Shown here piece after piece: positions 32,375 through 43,265 of a DNA stretch of 64,000 nt (position 1 is the stretch's first letter; every line of letters starts with the position of its first letter). The stretch lies in contig JAJHZJ010000028.1 in NCBI GenBank assembly GCA_023548195.1, positions 1,258,001-1,322,000 on the forward strand, given 5' to 3'. This DNA comes from Bettongia penicillata ogilbyi. Taxonomy: Eukaryota; Chordata; Mammalia; Diprotodontia; Potoroidae. The position numbers and the translations under genes are program-made. Below the pieces are notes generated by a model, which was not told the DNA's origin, ran no database searches, and saw nothing but the letters and a program-made list of their open reading frames with translations.

Positions 32375-33150
32375 GTTTGTCAGAAAGTAAATATTTATTA
32401 ATTACCTACTAGCCAGGCATTGTGCTAAGCTCTGGGGTTACAGAAATAGGCAGAAGATAGTCTTAGTCTTCAAGGAGCTTACAATCTATTAGAGGGAGAA
32501 AGTGAGCAAATAAATATTTACAAACAAACTATAGACAGGATAAATAGAAAATAAATAAGAGAGGTGAAGCACTAGAATTAAGAAGTGTTAGGAAAGGCTT
32601 CTTGTAAAAGATGGAATCTTAGCTAGAACTTAAAGAAGTCAGCAAAGGTGTTAGGTAAAGAGGGAAAAGAGCTTTCCAGGCATATGGGGACAGTCGGAGA
32701 AAATGCCCAGATGCAAAAGATACAGTCTTGTTCTTAGCACCTCAGTCACTGGATCTAAGAGTACATAGCAGGGAGTAAGGTGTAAGAAGACCAGAAAGGT
32801 AAAAGGGGGCTAGGTTATGAAGGCTTTTGAACACCAAAGGATTTTGTATTTGATCCTGGAAGTGATGGGGAGCACTGAAGTTTGTTGGGGGAGGGGGGTG
32901 GTCAGACCTGCACTTTAGGAAAATCACTTTGGTGATAAAATAAAGGATGAATTAGATTGGAGACACACCCACCAGAAGACTTCTGCAATAGTTCAGGTAT
33001 GAGGTGATGAGGGCCTACACCAGTGGTGATGATATTAGATGGCAGAGGGAGACATATTCAAGAGATGTTCCAAAAGTGAAATTGACAAGCTTTGGCAACG
33101 GATTAGAGGTGAGATGTTAGAGACAGTAAGTGGTCAAGGATGATGCCCTA
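32375..33150 (+). repeat. ancient interspersed repeat, long copy 1
   Basis: Starts tatttattaattacctactagccaggcattgtgctaagctctgggg, continues with acagtctt-type and aaggcttcttgtaaaag segments, and contains tttgatcctggaagtgatggggagc and cagacctgcactttaggaaaatcactttgg. The second half matches 60260-60360. Known to me as a mammal-wide repeat; I do not assign it to a family. Confidence 0.6.
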
Positions 33151-33214
33151 TGTTATGAGCCTGAAGAACTGGTTCAAAATACTTTACAAATACTAGATTA
33201 TTTGATCATAACAA

Positions 33215-33400
33215 CTTTTTGAAGTCAATCCTATTAGGAGCCTGATTTTATACATGAGGAAGTTGAGGCTAACACAGTTTAAATTATATGCCTAGTATCA
33301 TATAGCTAGTAAGTTTCAGAGGTAAGATTTGGATCCAGATCTCTCTGACCCAGTTCAGTGCTCAATCAAGTACTTCTTCTACCTGCCTCTGTAAGGAGGA
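33215..33400 (-). mobile_element. MIR-type SINE, minus strand
   Basis: ttttatacatgaggaagttgaggc, tatagctagtaagtttcagagg and agatttggatccagatctctctgaccc follow the MIR complement. Confidence 0.65.
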
Positions 33401-34334
33401 AGCTGACATAGCCCTAGGCATGGGCATGGGAGGGGTGCTGTGCCTCCACCCTTCACACATCCTATATTTTTAGTCTTTTCTCCCCATCTTCCCCAGTGGA
33501 TTACCAGCTGACCAAATTATTTTCTCCATCTACTGGTTCTCAGACTGGCATCCTTTCCAGAGTCCCAGTGCCATTTATACCCCTCTCAAAGCACCCTTCT
33601 ATGCACCAAGGCAGACCACCTCCATTGTGCCACTTGACTGAGGAGCCCATTTCACGTAGGCTACTCAAGATTATTTTGGGCTCATCAAGGAGACCAGAAA
33701 CAAAGGTGTCCCATATGCCATAACAGATTCAGCCCTAGCTTTCCCTACCCCTAATATTTCTTTACCTTTCTTTTCTGCTATGAACTCCAGTTCTCCATTG
33801 TGTGGCCTGTCTCAAGAAGGGAAATATCTTTATCATTATATATGTATATAAGGATACCTTATGGGGAAAAAGTACCCTGGGTTAATACAGAAAATGAAAA
33901 AAAAAACTAGGAAAGGATTCTTTGTGGGGGGAAAAATATCTTGTCAATCAAAGAAGAATGAAGGAAAAAAGAAAATGTTGCCAAGGATTTGCATCCCAAG
34001 AATTTCCAGCAAAGAAAAGGAATAATCAAGAAAAGCCCAAGAAAACTGAAAAGTGTGAAACTTCAAATTGCCCTATATAAAGAACCATTCAGTGAAAATG
34101 GCACCTTGATGGTTAATAAACTTTCCTTCATCTAGATCTTTTTCTTCCACATTTCTTTCATCTTCTGATGTTCACTGAGCTTTCTCCTGAAGATATCACA
34201 TTTCTTGGTATTCCCTCCAATTCTAGTTGCTCCTGCTTTCACATCTCTTGACACCTGGGGCCGTACTCCTCGCTTTCCATTGCCATGATCAGACTTTCCT
34301 CTTCCACCATGACTCAACAAACCCCTCTCTTACT
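33401..34334. other. unassigned; one short coding-like frame
   Basis: A minus-strand frame of 62 codons (34320-34132) has a strongly basic, low-hydrophobicity composition ending in KEMWKKKI and could be the tail of an old processed pseudogene, but I cannot name a parent and see no clear A tail. The rest is unassigned. Confidence 0.25.
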
Positions 34335-34965
34335 TTAATGTGCTAAAATAATTGGGCTCCTTGCCCAATTATGTCTTTCCTCATTCCAATCTATCTTCCA
34401 CACAGCTGCCAAAATGATTTTCCAGAAACAAAAATCTAACCATGTCACTTCCCCATTTGAAAAATTCCAGTGACTTCTTCTTAGCCCCTCTGGGAGAGAA
34501 TGTAAACTCCTTTGCTTAGTTTTTTAAAGCCCTTCACGACCTAGCTCCCACTGATCTTCACAGTTTTTTTGGACATTCCCCCCATCTCCGCAGTCTGCAA
34601 TCTAGTCAAACTGACCTCTCTGTTACTCACTCATGACACTACATGTCTCATCTTGGGCTTTTCACTGTAACATCTTCTATCCCTTGATTCTCTCTTCATT
34701 TCCCTCTCTTCCTTCAATACATAGTTCAAGTACAACCTTCTGTAAGAAGCCTTTCCTGATCTCCCAGCAGCAAATGTTCTCCTTCCCAAACTACCTCATA
34801 TTGACTACTCTGTATTTATTTGTATTTATTGTTTTTATCTGTATTCTGGGCATATATATTTGTAAGACAATAACATTGAGAGCAGGGATTATTTCATTCT
34901 TTGTCTTTGCATCTCTATGACCCAGCACAGTGTCTAGTATACATTCTTAGTAAATTTCCAGCCTG
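34335..34965 (+). mobile_element. L2 LINE 3' end
   Basis: Full L2 order on the plus strand: cacagctgccaaaatgattttc, atctaaccatgtcacttcccc, aaagcccttcacgacctagctccc, tacaaccttctgtaagaagcctttcctgatc and a final agcacagtgtctagtatacattcttagtaaa. Confidence 0.8.
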
Positions 34966-35099
34966 TAAATTTTTACATGCTGAACAACTCTTTGAAGGAC
35001 TTCATTAATACAAAATTCTAATATATCCCTGAGCCTTGAATTCTAGCATTATAGAATGTCCTAATCACAGTAAACATTGTTGAATAGGCACCAGACCTT

Positions 35100-35190
35100 A
35101 TAAAACACAGTACAGTATAGTAGACAGAGGATGATACCTGAAATCAGAAAGATTTGGGCTCAAGTCCTGTGTTGGATACTTTCTTTTTTT
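35100..35190 (+). mobile_element. SINE head fragment
   Basis: cagtacagtatagtagacag, ctgaaatcagaaagatttggg and ttcaagtcctgtgttgga resemble the tRNA-derived head of the common SINE. Confidence 0.45.
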
Positions 35191-35279
35191 TAAAATTTCA
35201 TTCTGAAATTAAGAAATAAAACAAGCATTTCCATGGAAGAGGGGGGAAATGATTGCATATTAAACATAAATCTATTATG

Positions 35280-35425
35280 TACAACTTGCAATTATTTTTA
35301 AATATATAAATATTTTTAAAAATTTAAATATACAAAAATATATAAAATATTTTTAAATATATAAAGTGTTTAAACATATAAATTTTATTAAAATATATCA
35401 ACATATTTTAAAAATATATAAAAAG
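35280..35425. repeat. AT-rich low-complexity tract
   Basis: Repeated aaatatataaa and tatttttaaa pieces over about 140 bp, almost free of G and C. Confidence 0.85.
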
Positions 35426-35490
35426 AACTTTTTCCCTTTTTCATTCTTCTCCCATCCCATCCAATGGTAATGGCTACCATTAGACACAAA

Positions 35491-35519
35491 TGTGTGTGTG
35501 TATGTGTGTGTGTGTGTAT
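35491..35519. repeat. (TG)n microsatellite
   Basis: Short tgtg run with one tatg interruption. Confidence 0.9.
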
Positions 35520-36039
35520 GGGAGTAGGGGGAATGGGTGTATATGTAAATATGGGTGTTTATATATTTGTAAAATCCTTCTCTGCATCTATTTTTTCATC
35601 TCTTTCTCACTTTCTAGCTATTTTTTTTAAAAAAGCGAGGATTTGGGGAACAACAAAATTCCTTCATACCTGGACCAGTTTTAAATAAGTTCTAAATGGA
35701 AAGGTCCTACTCAGAGTTGCATTGGTGTCAGTGTGCCTGCTGAGAAGTCACCATGTCCTCCTTGTTTTAATCTATCTGACCATTCAGCTGAGGCTGAAAC
35801 AGATACCTTTCCCTGTAATAATACCTTACCTTCTTTAATCCCTCTTTTTCCAAATGTGTAGTCTTCCATATCTTATACAAAAGAACAGTGATATTTACCC
35901 AGTTCCTAGTTTTTTGGTTTTTGTTTTGTTTTGTTTTACAAAAGAAAATCAGGCATGTTTTCTATCAACTGGAACAAGTTAAAACCGTATAAGATTGCAA
36001 GAGGATTTTGAAATGTGATCCCCATGTATTCCCTTCATA

Positions 36040-36275
36040 TGGGCATCTAGATGACATGAGCACTGAGTCTGGAGTCCAGAAAACCTAAGTTTGAATCCAG
36101 CCTCAGATATTTTGCTGGTTGTATGACCCTGAACCAGACACTTAGCCTCTGTTTCCTTCAGTTTCATCATGTATAAAATGGGGTTGATAATAACTTTCTC
36201 CCAGAGTTATTGTGAGGATCCAAAGAGGTAATGTTTGTAAAGCACTTAGTAAAACCTGGCACATAGTAGGCTAGA
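36040..36275 (+). mobile_element. CORE-SINE (Mar1-like), near complete
   Basis: gagtctggagtccagaaaacc, ttgtatgaccctgaaccagacac, agtttcatcatgtataaaatgggg, tattgtgaggatccaaagagg, gtaaagcacttagtaaaacctggcacatagtagg: complete plus-strand order. Confidence 0.78.
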
Positions 36276-37807
36276 GAGGGAGACAGAGAGATATACACAT
36301 ATATGTGTGTGTGGATAAATGATCGTATGTGCTATTATTATTAAGAATAATAACACACTTTCAAGCTTAACCCTTGCTGAGAATAAGCAATGTCTGCATA
36401 TTACACCTGGCTCTGTGCTATATTTATAATGAATTCTGACATATTGAGTAGTAACTGGCATCTCAGCACTTCAGTTTCTCCACATCTTTAAAGGTTACCT
36501 AGTATAAACTAAAAATAATTGCCTCCTTATTATATTTAATATTTAATACTTTATTAACAGGATAATGTCTATCCATTTAACTTCTTGATGAAAAGTATTA
36601 AGTAAGAGTCTAGAACAAGAATCATTAGCCATTCAAAAGCAAAAGTGTCAAGTAAGCCACCTCCAGTCCTCCAATCTGCTGGCAGAAAGGGTAAGAAATC
36701 ATAGACAAATAGCATATGCTGGTTCTCATTGAAATACGGGGAATTAAAAAGAGACAGAGAATAAGCAGGGGATGGATCATGGTGGCAGCAACCAACTGAG
36801 AAAGCACTGAAATTGACCTCTTTGCATCTCTGACGCAAGGCACAGAATCCGGCCTGAAAAATTAACATTAACTATGATGGAATAGAACTCCTTTGTAAAC
36901 CACCTCTGTATTGGCAACCTGTTTGCTTTTCCCTATTCTCTTAGAAAGTTTAGGGCCAAGGTGTTTTGACGTGGGTGTATCTGGTACTGCTGTTTCCATT
37001 TGCTCACTTTAAAGGTAGCCTCAGAGATTTCTAGGAGCTGGAGTCCATGGGGCCAATGGGAAACCAAACAGGTGGGTTCTCTCAGCACCTGAGCAGTCAG
37101 ATATATAAATGTCTGAGGTGATCACATAGACATAACTGCAAACAGACTTTGAAGACTGGCAAGATGTAGAGAAGCATGTCATCACCTCTAGCCAGTTCAG
37201 TGATCCTCTGAGGACATCAATCTCATTGCCCTATTGTTCTATATGTTGTTTCTATTCTATTCATTCTCTCCTTTTTGTTACTTCCATTTTTTTGGTTGAT
37301 CATTTAATTGCTGTTTCTGTACCATGGAAATAAAAATTCCATGGACCATAGACAATTTCTTTTGTAGCACATTACACTTTGAAGATCAATGATCTACAGA
37401 CAGAGAGCTCTCAAAAGATGGCGCTAAGTGACCCAGTTTACCATTTCTGTTCCCACTTTTCACCACTCCATAAGGACAAAGAACGGAGAAAATATAGCAT
37501 AGCATACATTGCAGTGTTTGGAGTGGGGGATGGGGCTTGAGGAATGGATATATACACCCAAGCCAACTTAATGAAAAACAGATGCTTTGAATCCTCCATA
37601 TCTAAAATTTAGACAGGTGCAAATGAGATTTGAGTCTTAGTCTAGACCTAGATTCTACAACAAATGGGAGCCATCCGCAACGGGAATTCAAATTGATCTT
37701 TTTAGAATTGTCTTTACATCAAGCTTTGGCCAGCACTGATAAAACATTCAAGAGATCACAAGAAATACAGTATATTCAGTGTCATACCCCAAAAGTATTT
37801 ATCATAT
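36276..37807. other. unassigned intergenic sequence
   Basis: No repeat or gene that I can support. Overlapping minus-strand open frames of 72 and 99 codons at 36569-36868 have no family motif. Confidence 0.4.
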
Positions 37808-37950
37808 TCTGAGAGGCAACATGGAATAGCGCTGAGAACATGGGCCCCAAAACCAGGAAGCCCTAGATTGAAGACCTTTCTTTGACAAATACAGGTTCTG
37901 TGATATTGGACTTAACCTCTCAATATCCTCAGGAAATTCTCTAAGACTAT
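37808..37950 (+). mobile_element. SINE fossil
   Basis: gaggcaacatggaatagcgctgagaac and ctgtgatattggacttaacctctcaat suggest a diverged tRNA-derived SINE. Confidence 0.45.
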
Positions 37951-38616
37951 AAATTGCAGAAAAGGTGCTGACATACCAGAAAAGACAGCTCCACCAGGAG
38001 TTCTTTCACCTATGAAATAACAATTCCAGCCCTTATAGCTAGTGAATGCTACAACTATAGGTATCAACATATAAAGAGTGAATGCATTAACATAGGCAAA
38101 CTTCTAGGAAATTCAGAGATGTTGGGATTCTTTAACTGTGTGTAGCATGTGCGGATTTTTTCTAAGTGTTTTATTTCTCTTTTTTCTTTTTCTGTATATG
38201 TTTAAACCACTATCCTATATATTTTTCATGATTAGATATAATAATTGTGAGTTAAGCTAATTCTTAGAAAGGCATAACCTATTTTAGGCTATTAATAAGA
38301 TCTTTCTTTGAGATGGGTTATAAGATGGGTTACAGATGGCCTATAAGGCCCTGATACATGCAACAAAAATGTAAGTCAGAAGGAGGAAAATTGGCACCAC
38401 TACTAAGAATATCCTGGGGTGATGGAGACCCATATATTCGATGCATCCCTTCTTGGTCTCAAAGCACATACTTGCTAACTCACCTGTGCATGAAGAATTA
38501 TAATGACCTACTCCCTTAGGAGGGATTCTTAACTGCTGCCCCATTAGACACCTCAGAACAAAAAGCAGTATTTCCACATGGACTGCAGTGTAATTTTTTC
38601 ACAGTTTGTACCAACA

Positions 38617-38618
<2 letters not shown>

Positions 38619-38655
<37 letters not shown>
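38619..38655. repeat. (CT)n microsatellite
   Basis: Pure CT run of about 36 bases. Confidence 0.95.
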
Positions 38656-38658
<3 letters not shown>

Positions 38659-39049
38659 ATTAGAGGCAAGTAGCATAGAAGAAGTCTTTTATATTTTTAA
38701 ATTTAACTTCAGTGAACTGGGGCTACAAACAAAGCTACCCCCACAATATACAAATGCTATAAGAGAAATGTTTGCAAAAAGATATCAAGGTATCTGAAAT
38801 GGATAACCCAGAGACAAAGAGATGCTCCATTGGACAATCTTCCCTGACTCTCATTCCTCTTCCTCTGTGATATTCAAAGGTCCTTGCAAACGTTATCCAA
38901 TTAATCCCCTTAAATACCTCAAGAGAAAGTTGATTGATGGCAAATATTATTTGGATATCTTGAAATTGGTAAAATGGAAGTACTAAAAAATTCACTTTTT
39001 TATCTAAGATTTCAAATGGGCAAATGTTACTACTCATCCCTTCAGTTTA

Positions 39050-39200
39050 TTCAACATGCATTTTTTTAAACACCTAATGTGTGGCAGAAAGTGTGCTACA
39101 TACTGAGGATGCAAAGACAAAACAAAGCAGAACCTGTTCTCAAGAAGCTTTTATTCTATTGGCAGAAATGAAACTAGTATCCAGTACTTTATGAACTTAG
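39050..39200 (+). repeat. ancient repeat, 5' fragment
   Basis: aaacacctaatgtgtggcagaaagtgtgctacatactgagg and ttctcaagaagcttttattc match the start of the repeat at 32375 and 59870. Confidence 0.5.
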
Positions 39201-39639
39201 GAAATAAAAAAGGAAATAGAAATCTGGGTAAAGAAATCAACTAAAAACTATGTCCTTGTACCTTACTCTCTCTCTGAGATTCTAAGCTAATATATAGCAA
39301 TTTAGCTTCAATTCAAATGGAGTCAACTAGTATGTATTAAGTACGTGCAATGTAACTAGCACTAAGCTAGGTTCTCTAAGAAATACAAACTCTCAGTCCT
39401 GTCAGAGGGACAAAGTATGGACAAGACACAGAAAACAGCATTTCAAGCTGATAACATATGATCAAAAGTTAACCGATGAGGCACAGATCATAGACAGACA
39501 TGTATTAATGTCATTATCAAGCCACACCCCCTGTCATCAGAAATGTGGCAGGATGCTGCTGTAGGAACTGCTTACATTTGAATCTCTGTTCAGCTCCCAT
39601 TCATTCTGGACTTACTACTATACTCTTAAATTAGGGAAG

Positions 39640-40190
39640 GATCAGTATGAGCTTCAAAATAAGCAAGAGTGTAATTCGAACTTAGTGTGCAATAAGTGCC
39701 GAGAAAACCGATTTTAAGCAGAACAGCTTGGTGATCACAGCAAGATGAACTAGAAATCCAAATCCAAAGGCATATTTGCCCTCATCATATCAATGAAACT
39801 TGGTGGAATGCAATTCATGATTGGAATAAAGCTATGGAAGTTTGGATCTTATTCAAAAGGATCTGGCTAGATAAAAGGTGATGGAGAAGCAATGTAAATT
39901 AAAAGATACAGTCATGTTGGGAAATCCAGTAATAGGAAGTAAAAATCATGACTTGTTAATCTGAATGAAAATAAAAAGAGGCAAAAACAAAAGCAATATT
40001 TTCTTTGGCACACACTACAGACCACCTGGACAGAAAGATGAACTAGATGAGGTATTTTTGAAAGAAAGTAAAAACCTAGCATAGAGATATAATATGGTTG
40101 TGATGAGGAACATAAATCATCCAGACATCTGCTGGGGCTCTCATTGCCAAACACAGAGCAACTAAGATTTTCTTAAGTTGCCTTCAACAA
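39640..40190 (+). mobile_element. CR1/L3-type LINE, endonuclease fossil
   Basis: Plus-strand frame from 40007 reads GTHYRPPGQKDELDEVF, then after one stop VVMRNINHPDICWGS. These match the YRPP and GDFNHPDICW motifs of CR1-clade LINE endonucleases, here with the D of GDFN lost. The copy is broken and ancient. It is a different LINE clade from L1 and RTE, so at least four LINE clades (with L2) are represented. Confidence 0.7.
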
Positions 40191-40400
40191 CCGCAAGCAT
40201 TTGTTTAACATCTGTTATGTTCAAGGCAGTATGCTAGGATCTGGGAATACAGGTACAAAAACAAAATAATGTCTGACCTCAAGGAATTTCCATTCTCCCA
40301 AGGGGGTTACAACAAATGCACAGAAAAGTAAATAAAACATGACTCTAGGAGTGTAAGAGTACTATACAGGTAAAAGAATAGATAAAAGTTTCCCAGAGAA
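40190..40400 (+). repeat. ancient repeat, 5' fragment
   Basis: gcatttgtttaacatctgttatgttcaaggcagtatgctaggatctggg and ctcaaggaatttccattctcc follow the start of the repeat seen at 32375. Confidence 0.5.
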
Positions 40401-40504
40401 GATGGAACTTCAATTGACCTTTTTTTCCATTTTATTTTATTTTTAAATTAAGCATTTCTTTCCCCCCAATACAATGTATTTATTTAGTTGTTTGTTTCTT
40501 TGTT

Positions 40505-40815
40505 AAGACTGGTTCTCCTTAGATCACCCAGACTGGAAGTGCAGCAGGCACTCATAGACGAGATTCCACTAAGTATTATCACAGAAGCTTTGACCTGATA
40601 TGTTTCGGAATGGACCCACTTAAGCCCTCTTTATGCAGGCTGGTGCTTCCCCTCCAAATTCTTTCCTAGAGGATCATCATATTTGTGCCAGACTTAGTGT
40701 GGACATTATATCAGTTTTAGCCTTACTGCAGCTCAGAGCTCCAGCATTCAATAAATATGCCAGCCTTAGTCACCTTGGTAGCAGGGAGTATAGGCATGTA
40801 CCACTATACTCAGCT
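40505..40815 (-). pseudogene. 7SL (SRP) RNA retropseudogene
   Basis: The complement of a whole 7SL RNA. Plus-strand landmarks in order: cacccagactggaagtgcag (7SL 3' Alu domain), gctttgacctgatatgtttcgg, caccatattgat-like catcatatttgtgcc, gacttagtgtggacat (S domain), then the 5' Alu domain ending ccttggtagcagggagtataggcatgtaccac. About 311 bp against about 300 for 7SL, so nearly full length, with many mutations. On the element strand the 3' side (40430-40504) is A-rich, as expected for an L1-driven retrocopy. No separate promoter is claimed. Confidence 0.82.
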
Positions 40816-40839
40816 CCCATCCTCCATTAAAAAGAAAAT

Positions 40840-41655
40840 AGAAAGAAAACCAAAAATTTTGCAACCAATATGCATAACCAAAAAAAAATAATTCCCATAC
40901 TTCTGCTTCAAAAAATATATGTCTCATTATGCATCTTGGATCCATCATCTCTTTGGCAGGAGGTAAATAGGTAGGTATCATAGATTATCATTTGTCCTCT
41001 GGAAACATGATTGGTTACTGCATTGATTAGAATTTTAATGTATTTCAAAAGTGTTTACCTTTACAATATTGCTGTCGTATAAATTATTCTCATTCTGCTC
41101 ATTGCCCTCTGCATCAGCTTATAGAAGTATTTCCAGATTTCTCAGAACTCATGCTTTTCATCATTTCTTACAGCCACAATGGTATTTCATTATATTAATA
41201 TACTATAATTTGTTCAGACATTCCCAAATTTATTGGTACCCCTTTAATTTCTAGGTTTTTTTTTTTTTACAAAAAAGAGCAGTTATAATTCTTTCTGTAG
41301 ATATGGGTCGTTTTCCCACAATCATCTATCTTTTTGGGGTATAGGCCTAGTAGAGACAGCTAGGTGAAAAGACATTCACAGTGTAGTAGCTTTGGGGGCA
41401 TAGTTCAAAAGTTCTTTCTAGAAGCCATTGCTTCACCAACAGACCATTTATGTGCCTACTTTCCCATAGTCCCTCCAAGACCTGTCATTTCTTTTTCTGT
41501 CATCCTTGTCAATATCATGGAAATGAAGCATAAACTGAAAGTAGTTTTAATCTGTGTTATTACTAGACTATTTTTTCATACTATAATAATAGATTAAATT
41601 TCCTTTCTTGTCAGCTACCTATTCATATCCTTTGATCTGTCAATTAGGGAATGAG
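40840..41655 (-). mobile_element. L1 3' end, minus strand, copy 1
   Basis: cttacagccacaatggtatttcattatattaatatactataatttgttcagacattcccaaattta is the complement of the L1 ORF2 end (compare 22210-22270); gcttcaccaacagaccatttatg and tcaatatcatggaaatg follow. It has an expanded T/A tract at 41259-41275. Confidence 0.6.
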
Positions 41656-42320
41656 TCTTATTCTTTTTTAAGTTTTAATATTTTATTTTTTCCAATTATG
41701 TGCAAATGCAATTTTAATCTCAATTTTTTACATTTTAGTTTTTGCCAAATTTTTTCCCTTCTTCCTTCTTTACCTCCATCATTGAGAAGGCAAGCAATTT
41801 GTTAAAGGTTATATATGTGTAGTCATGCAAAACATATTTCCTTATTAGTCATACTGTGAAAGAAAACAGAAAAGACAGCAAGAAGAAAAAGAAAATTAAA
41901 AAGCAGTACACTTCAATCTACATTCATCAGTTCTTTCTCTGAAAGTGGATAACATTTTTCATCATTGGTTCTTAAGAATTGTATTGCTGAGAATTGCTAA
42001 GTCATTCATAGTTTATCATTGTACAGTATGGCTGTTATTGTGAACAATGGTCTCCTGGTTCTGCTCACTTCACATTGTATCAGTTCATGTAAGTCTCCAG
42101 GTTGTTCTGAAAGTATCCTGCTCATTATTTCTTATAGCACAATAGTATTCTATCATAATCTTATACCACAACTTGTTCATCCGTTTCCCCAATTGATAAG
42201 TATCCCCTCAATTTCCAATGCTTTGAGAATGGATCTTATTCATATAAATTTGCATCAATTCCTTGGAAATATCTTGAAAATGAGGCCTTTATCAGAGAAA
42301 CACTGCAACATGAAATGATC
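41656..42320 (-). mobile_element. L1 3' end, minus strand, copy 2
   Basis: Begins with the T-rich 3' tail, then cttcaatctacattcatcag, tgctgagaattgctaagtcattcatag, ctcctggttctgctcacttcac and aacttgttcatccgtttccccaattgat. It jumps from aatttccaatg (42217) to gaaaatgaggcctttatcagag (42277), skipping about 450 bp present in the 21831 copy, so it has an internal deletion. Confidence 0.75.
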
Positions 42321-42397
42321 CCCTTATAATTTTAGCTGCATGGTTTCTTGCAAAAGCTTTACAAATTTATGTAATCAAAACTTTATTTTATTTATGA

Positions 42398-42505
42398 TCC
42401 TCTCCTCTTCTCCCCTCCCCTCTCCTCTCTTCTCCTCTCTCCTCTCTTTTCCTTTCGTCTCCTCTCTTCTCCTCTCCTCTCCTCTCTTCTCTTCTCCTTT
42501 CCCCT
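42398..42505. repeat. polypyrimidine tract (TCTCC)n
   Basis: About 108 bases of C and T only, apart from one G, built from tctcc and tctt units, just beyond the L1 end. Long homopyrimidine tracts can form triplex (H-DNA). Confidence 0.9.
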
Positions 42506-42559
42506 ATGCTGTCCTGTTCTTTCCCAAAACCTTAAACCTACTGCACTCTGAAGCTGGGA

Positions 42560-42985
42560 TGCCAATGGGCCCCTGCCAAAGAGCAATCTTCTGGACCCTC
42601 CTGGCTTCAGAGTGATTATCAATAGTAACTATTGCTGTTTCCCTCCCAACCTGATGTCTTCAGTTTTCTTTGCCTCGTTAAAGGAGCTATCCCCCAGCTA
42701 CTTCTTAAACAGGCCTATTCAATGAATGGGTGTTGGCTCACCCTAAGTGAGTACCTACAAAGACCTTGGCCTAAAGGGCCCAAGGTCTCCCAGTGCATCC
42801 TGGGTCATCTCCAGTCATCCTGATGAATATCTGGTCACTGAATTCAGATGACTCTGGAGGAGAGGTGAGGTTGGTGACCTGCACAGCCCTCCCTTACTCA
42901 GAACAAAGTCAAGTGCATGTTATGTTGTCACTTCTCTGATGACATGATCTTTTTTGGCAACAAAGGATGCACACAAAACAAGTTG
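42560..42985 (-). mobile_element. marsupial SINE (gttgttgtccttcat type), minus strand, near complete
   Basis: cctgatgtcttcagttttc, aatgaatgggtgttggctcaccc, aaagaccttggcctaaagg, ccaaggtctcccagtgcatcctggg, catctccagtcatcctgatg, ggtcactgaattcagatgactctggagg and an altered atgatcttttttggcaacaaagg head follow the complement of the family as I remember it. It is the most complete of the three copies. Confidence 0.7.
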
Positions 42986-43034
42986 CTACCTTCTAAGATT
43001 ATCTGCAATTTATCCTGCATGTAGCCTGTTCATA

Positions 43035-43165
43035 CTTTGTTGTTTCCATTTTATCTCCTCTCTTAGTCTGTGAGCTCAGGAACCATTTTTGTTGGGTATG
43101 GTTTATTATCTTATATCCTTAGTACTTAACATAGCACCTGAAACATAGTAGGTGTTTAATAAATG
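43035..43165 (+). mobile_element. L2 LINE 3' end
   Basis: agtctgtgagctcaggaacc, cttagtacttaacatagcacctg and catagtaggtgtttaataaatgc give the L2 3' terminus. Confidence 0.65.
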
Positions 43166-43265
43166 CTTCTTAACTTGCTCAAAATCACAAAGGTAGCAAG
43201 TGTCAAAGGCAGGATTTGAACCTAGCTTCTCTGAGTCACCATATATGGAGCCACTATATTATACT
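43165..43265 (-). mobile_element. SINE fragment, minus strand
   Basis: acttgctcaaaatcacaaagg and tgtcaaaggcaggatttgaac are a minus-strand CORE-SINE piece abutting the L2 end. Confidence 0.5.

Noticed and set aside
38619..38655. CT repeats considered as a CRISPR-like array
   Set aside because: Simple dinucleotide microsatellites without spacers, in a vertebrate genome.
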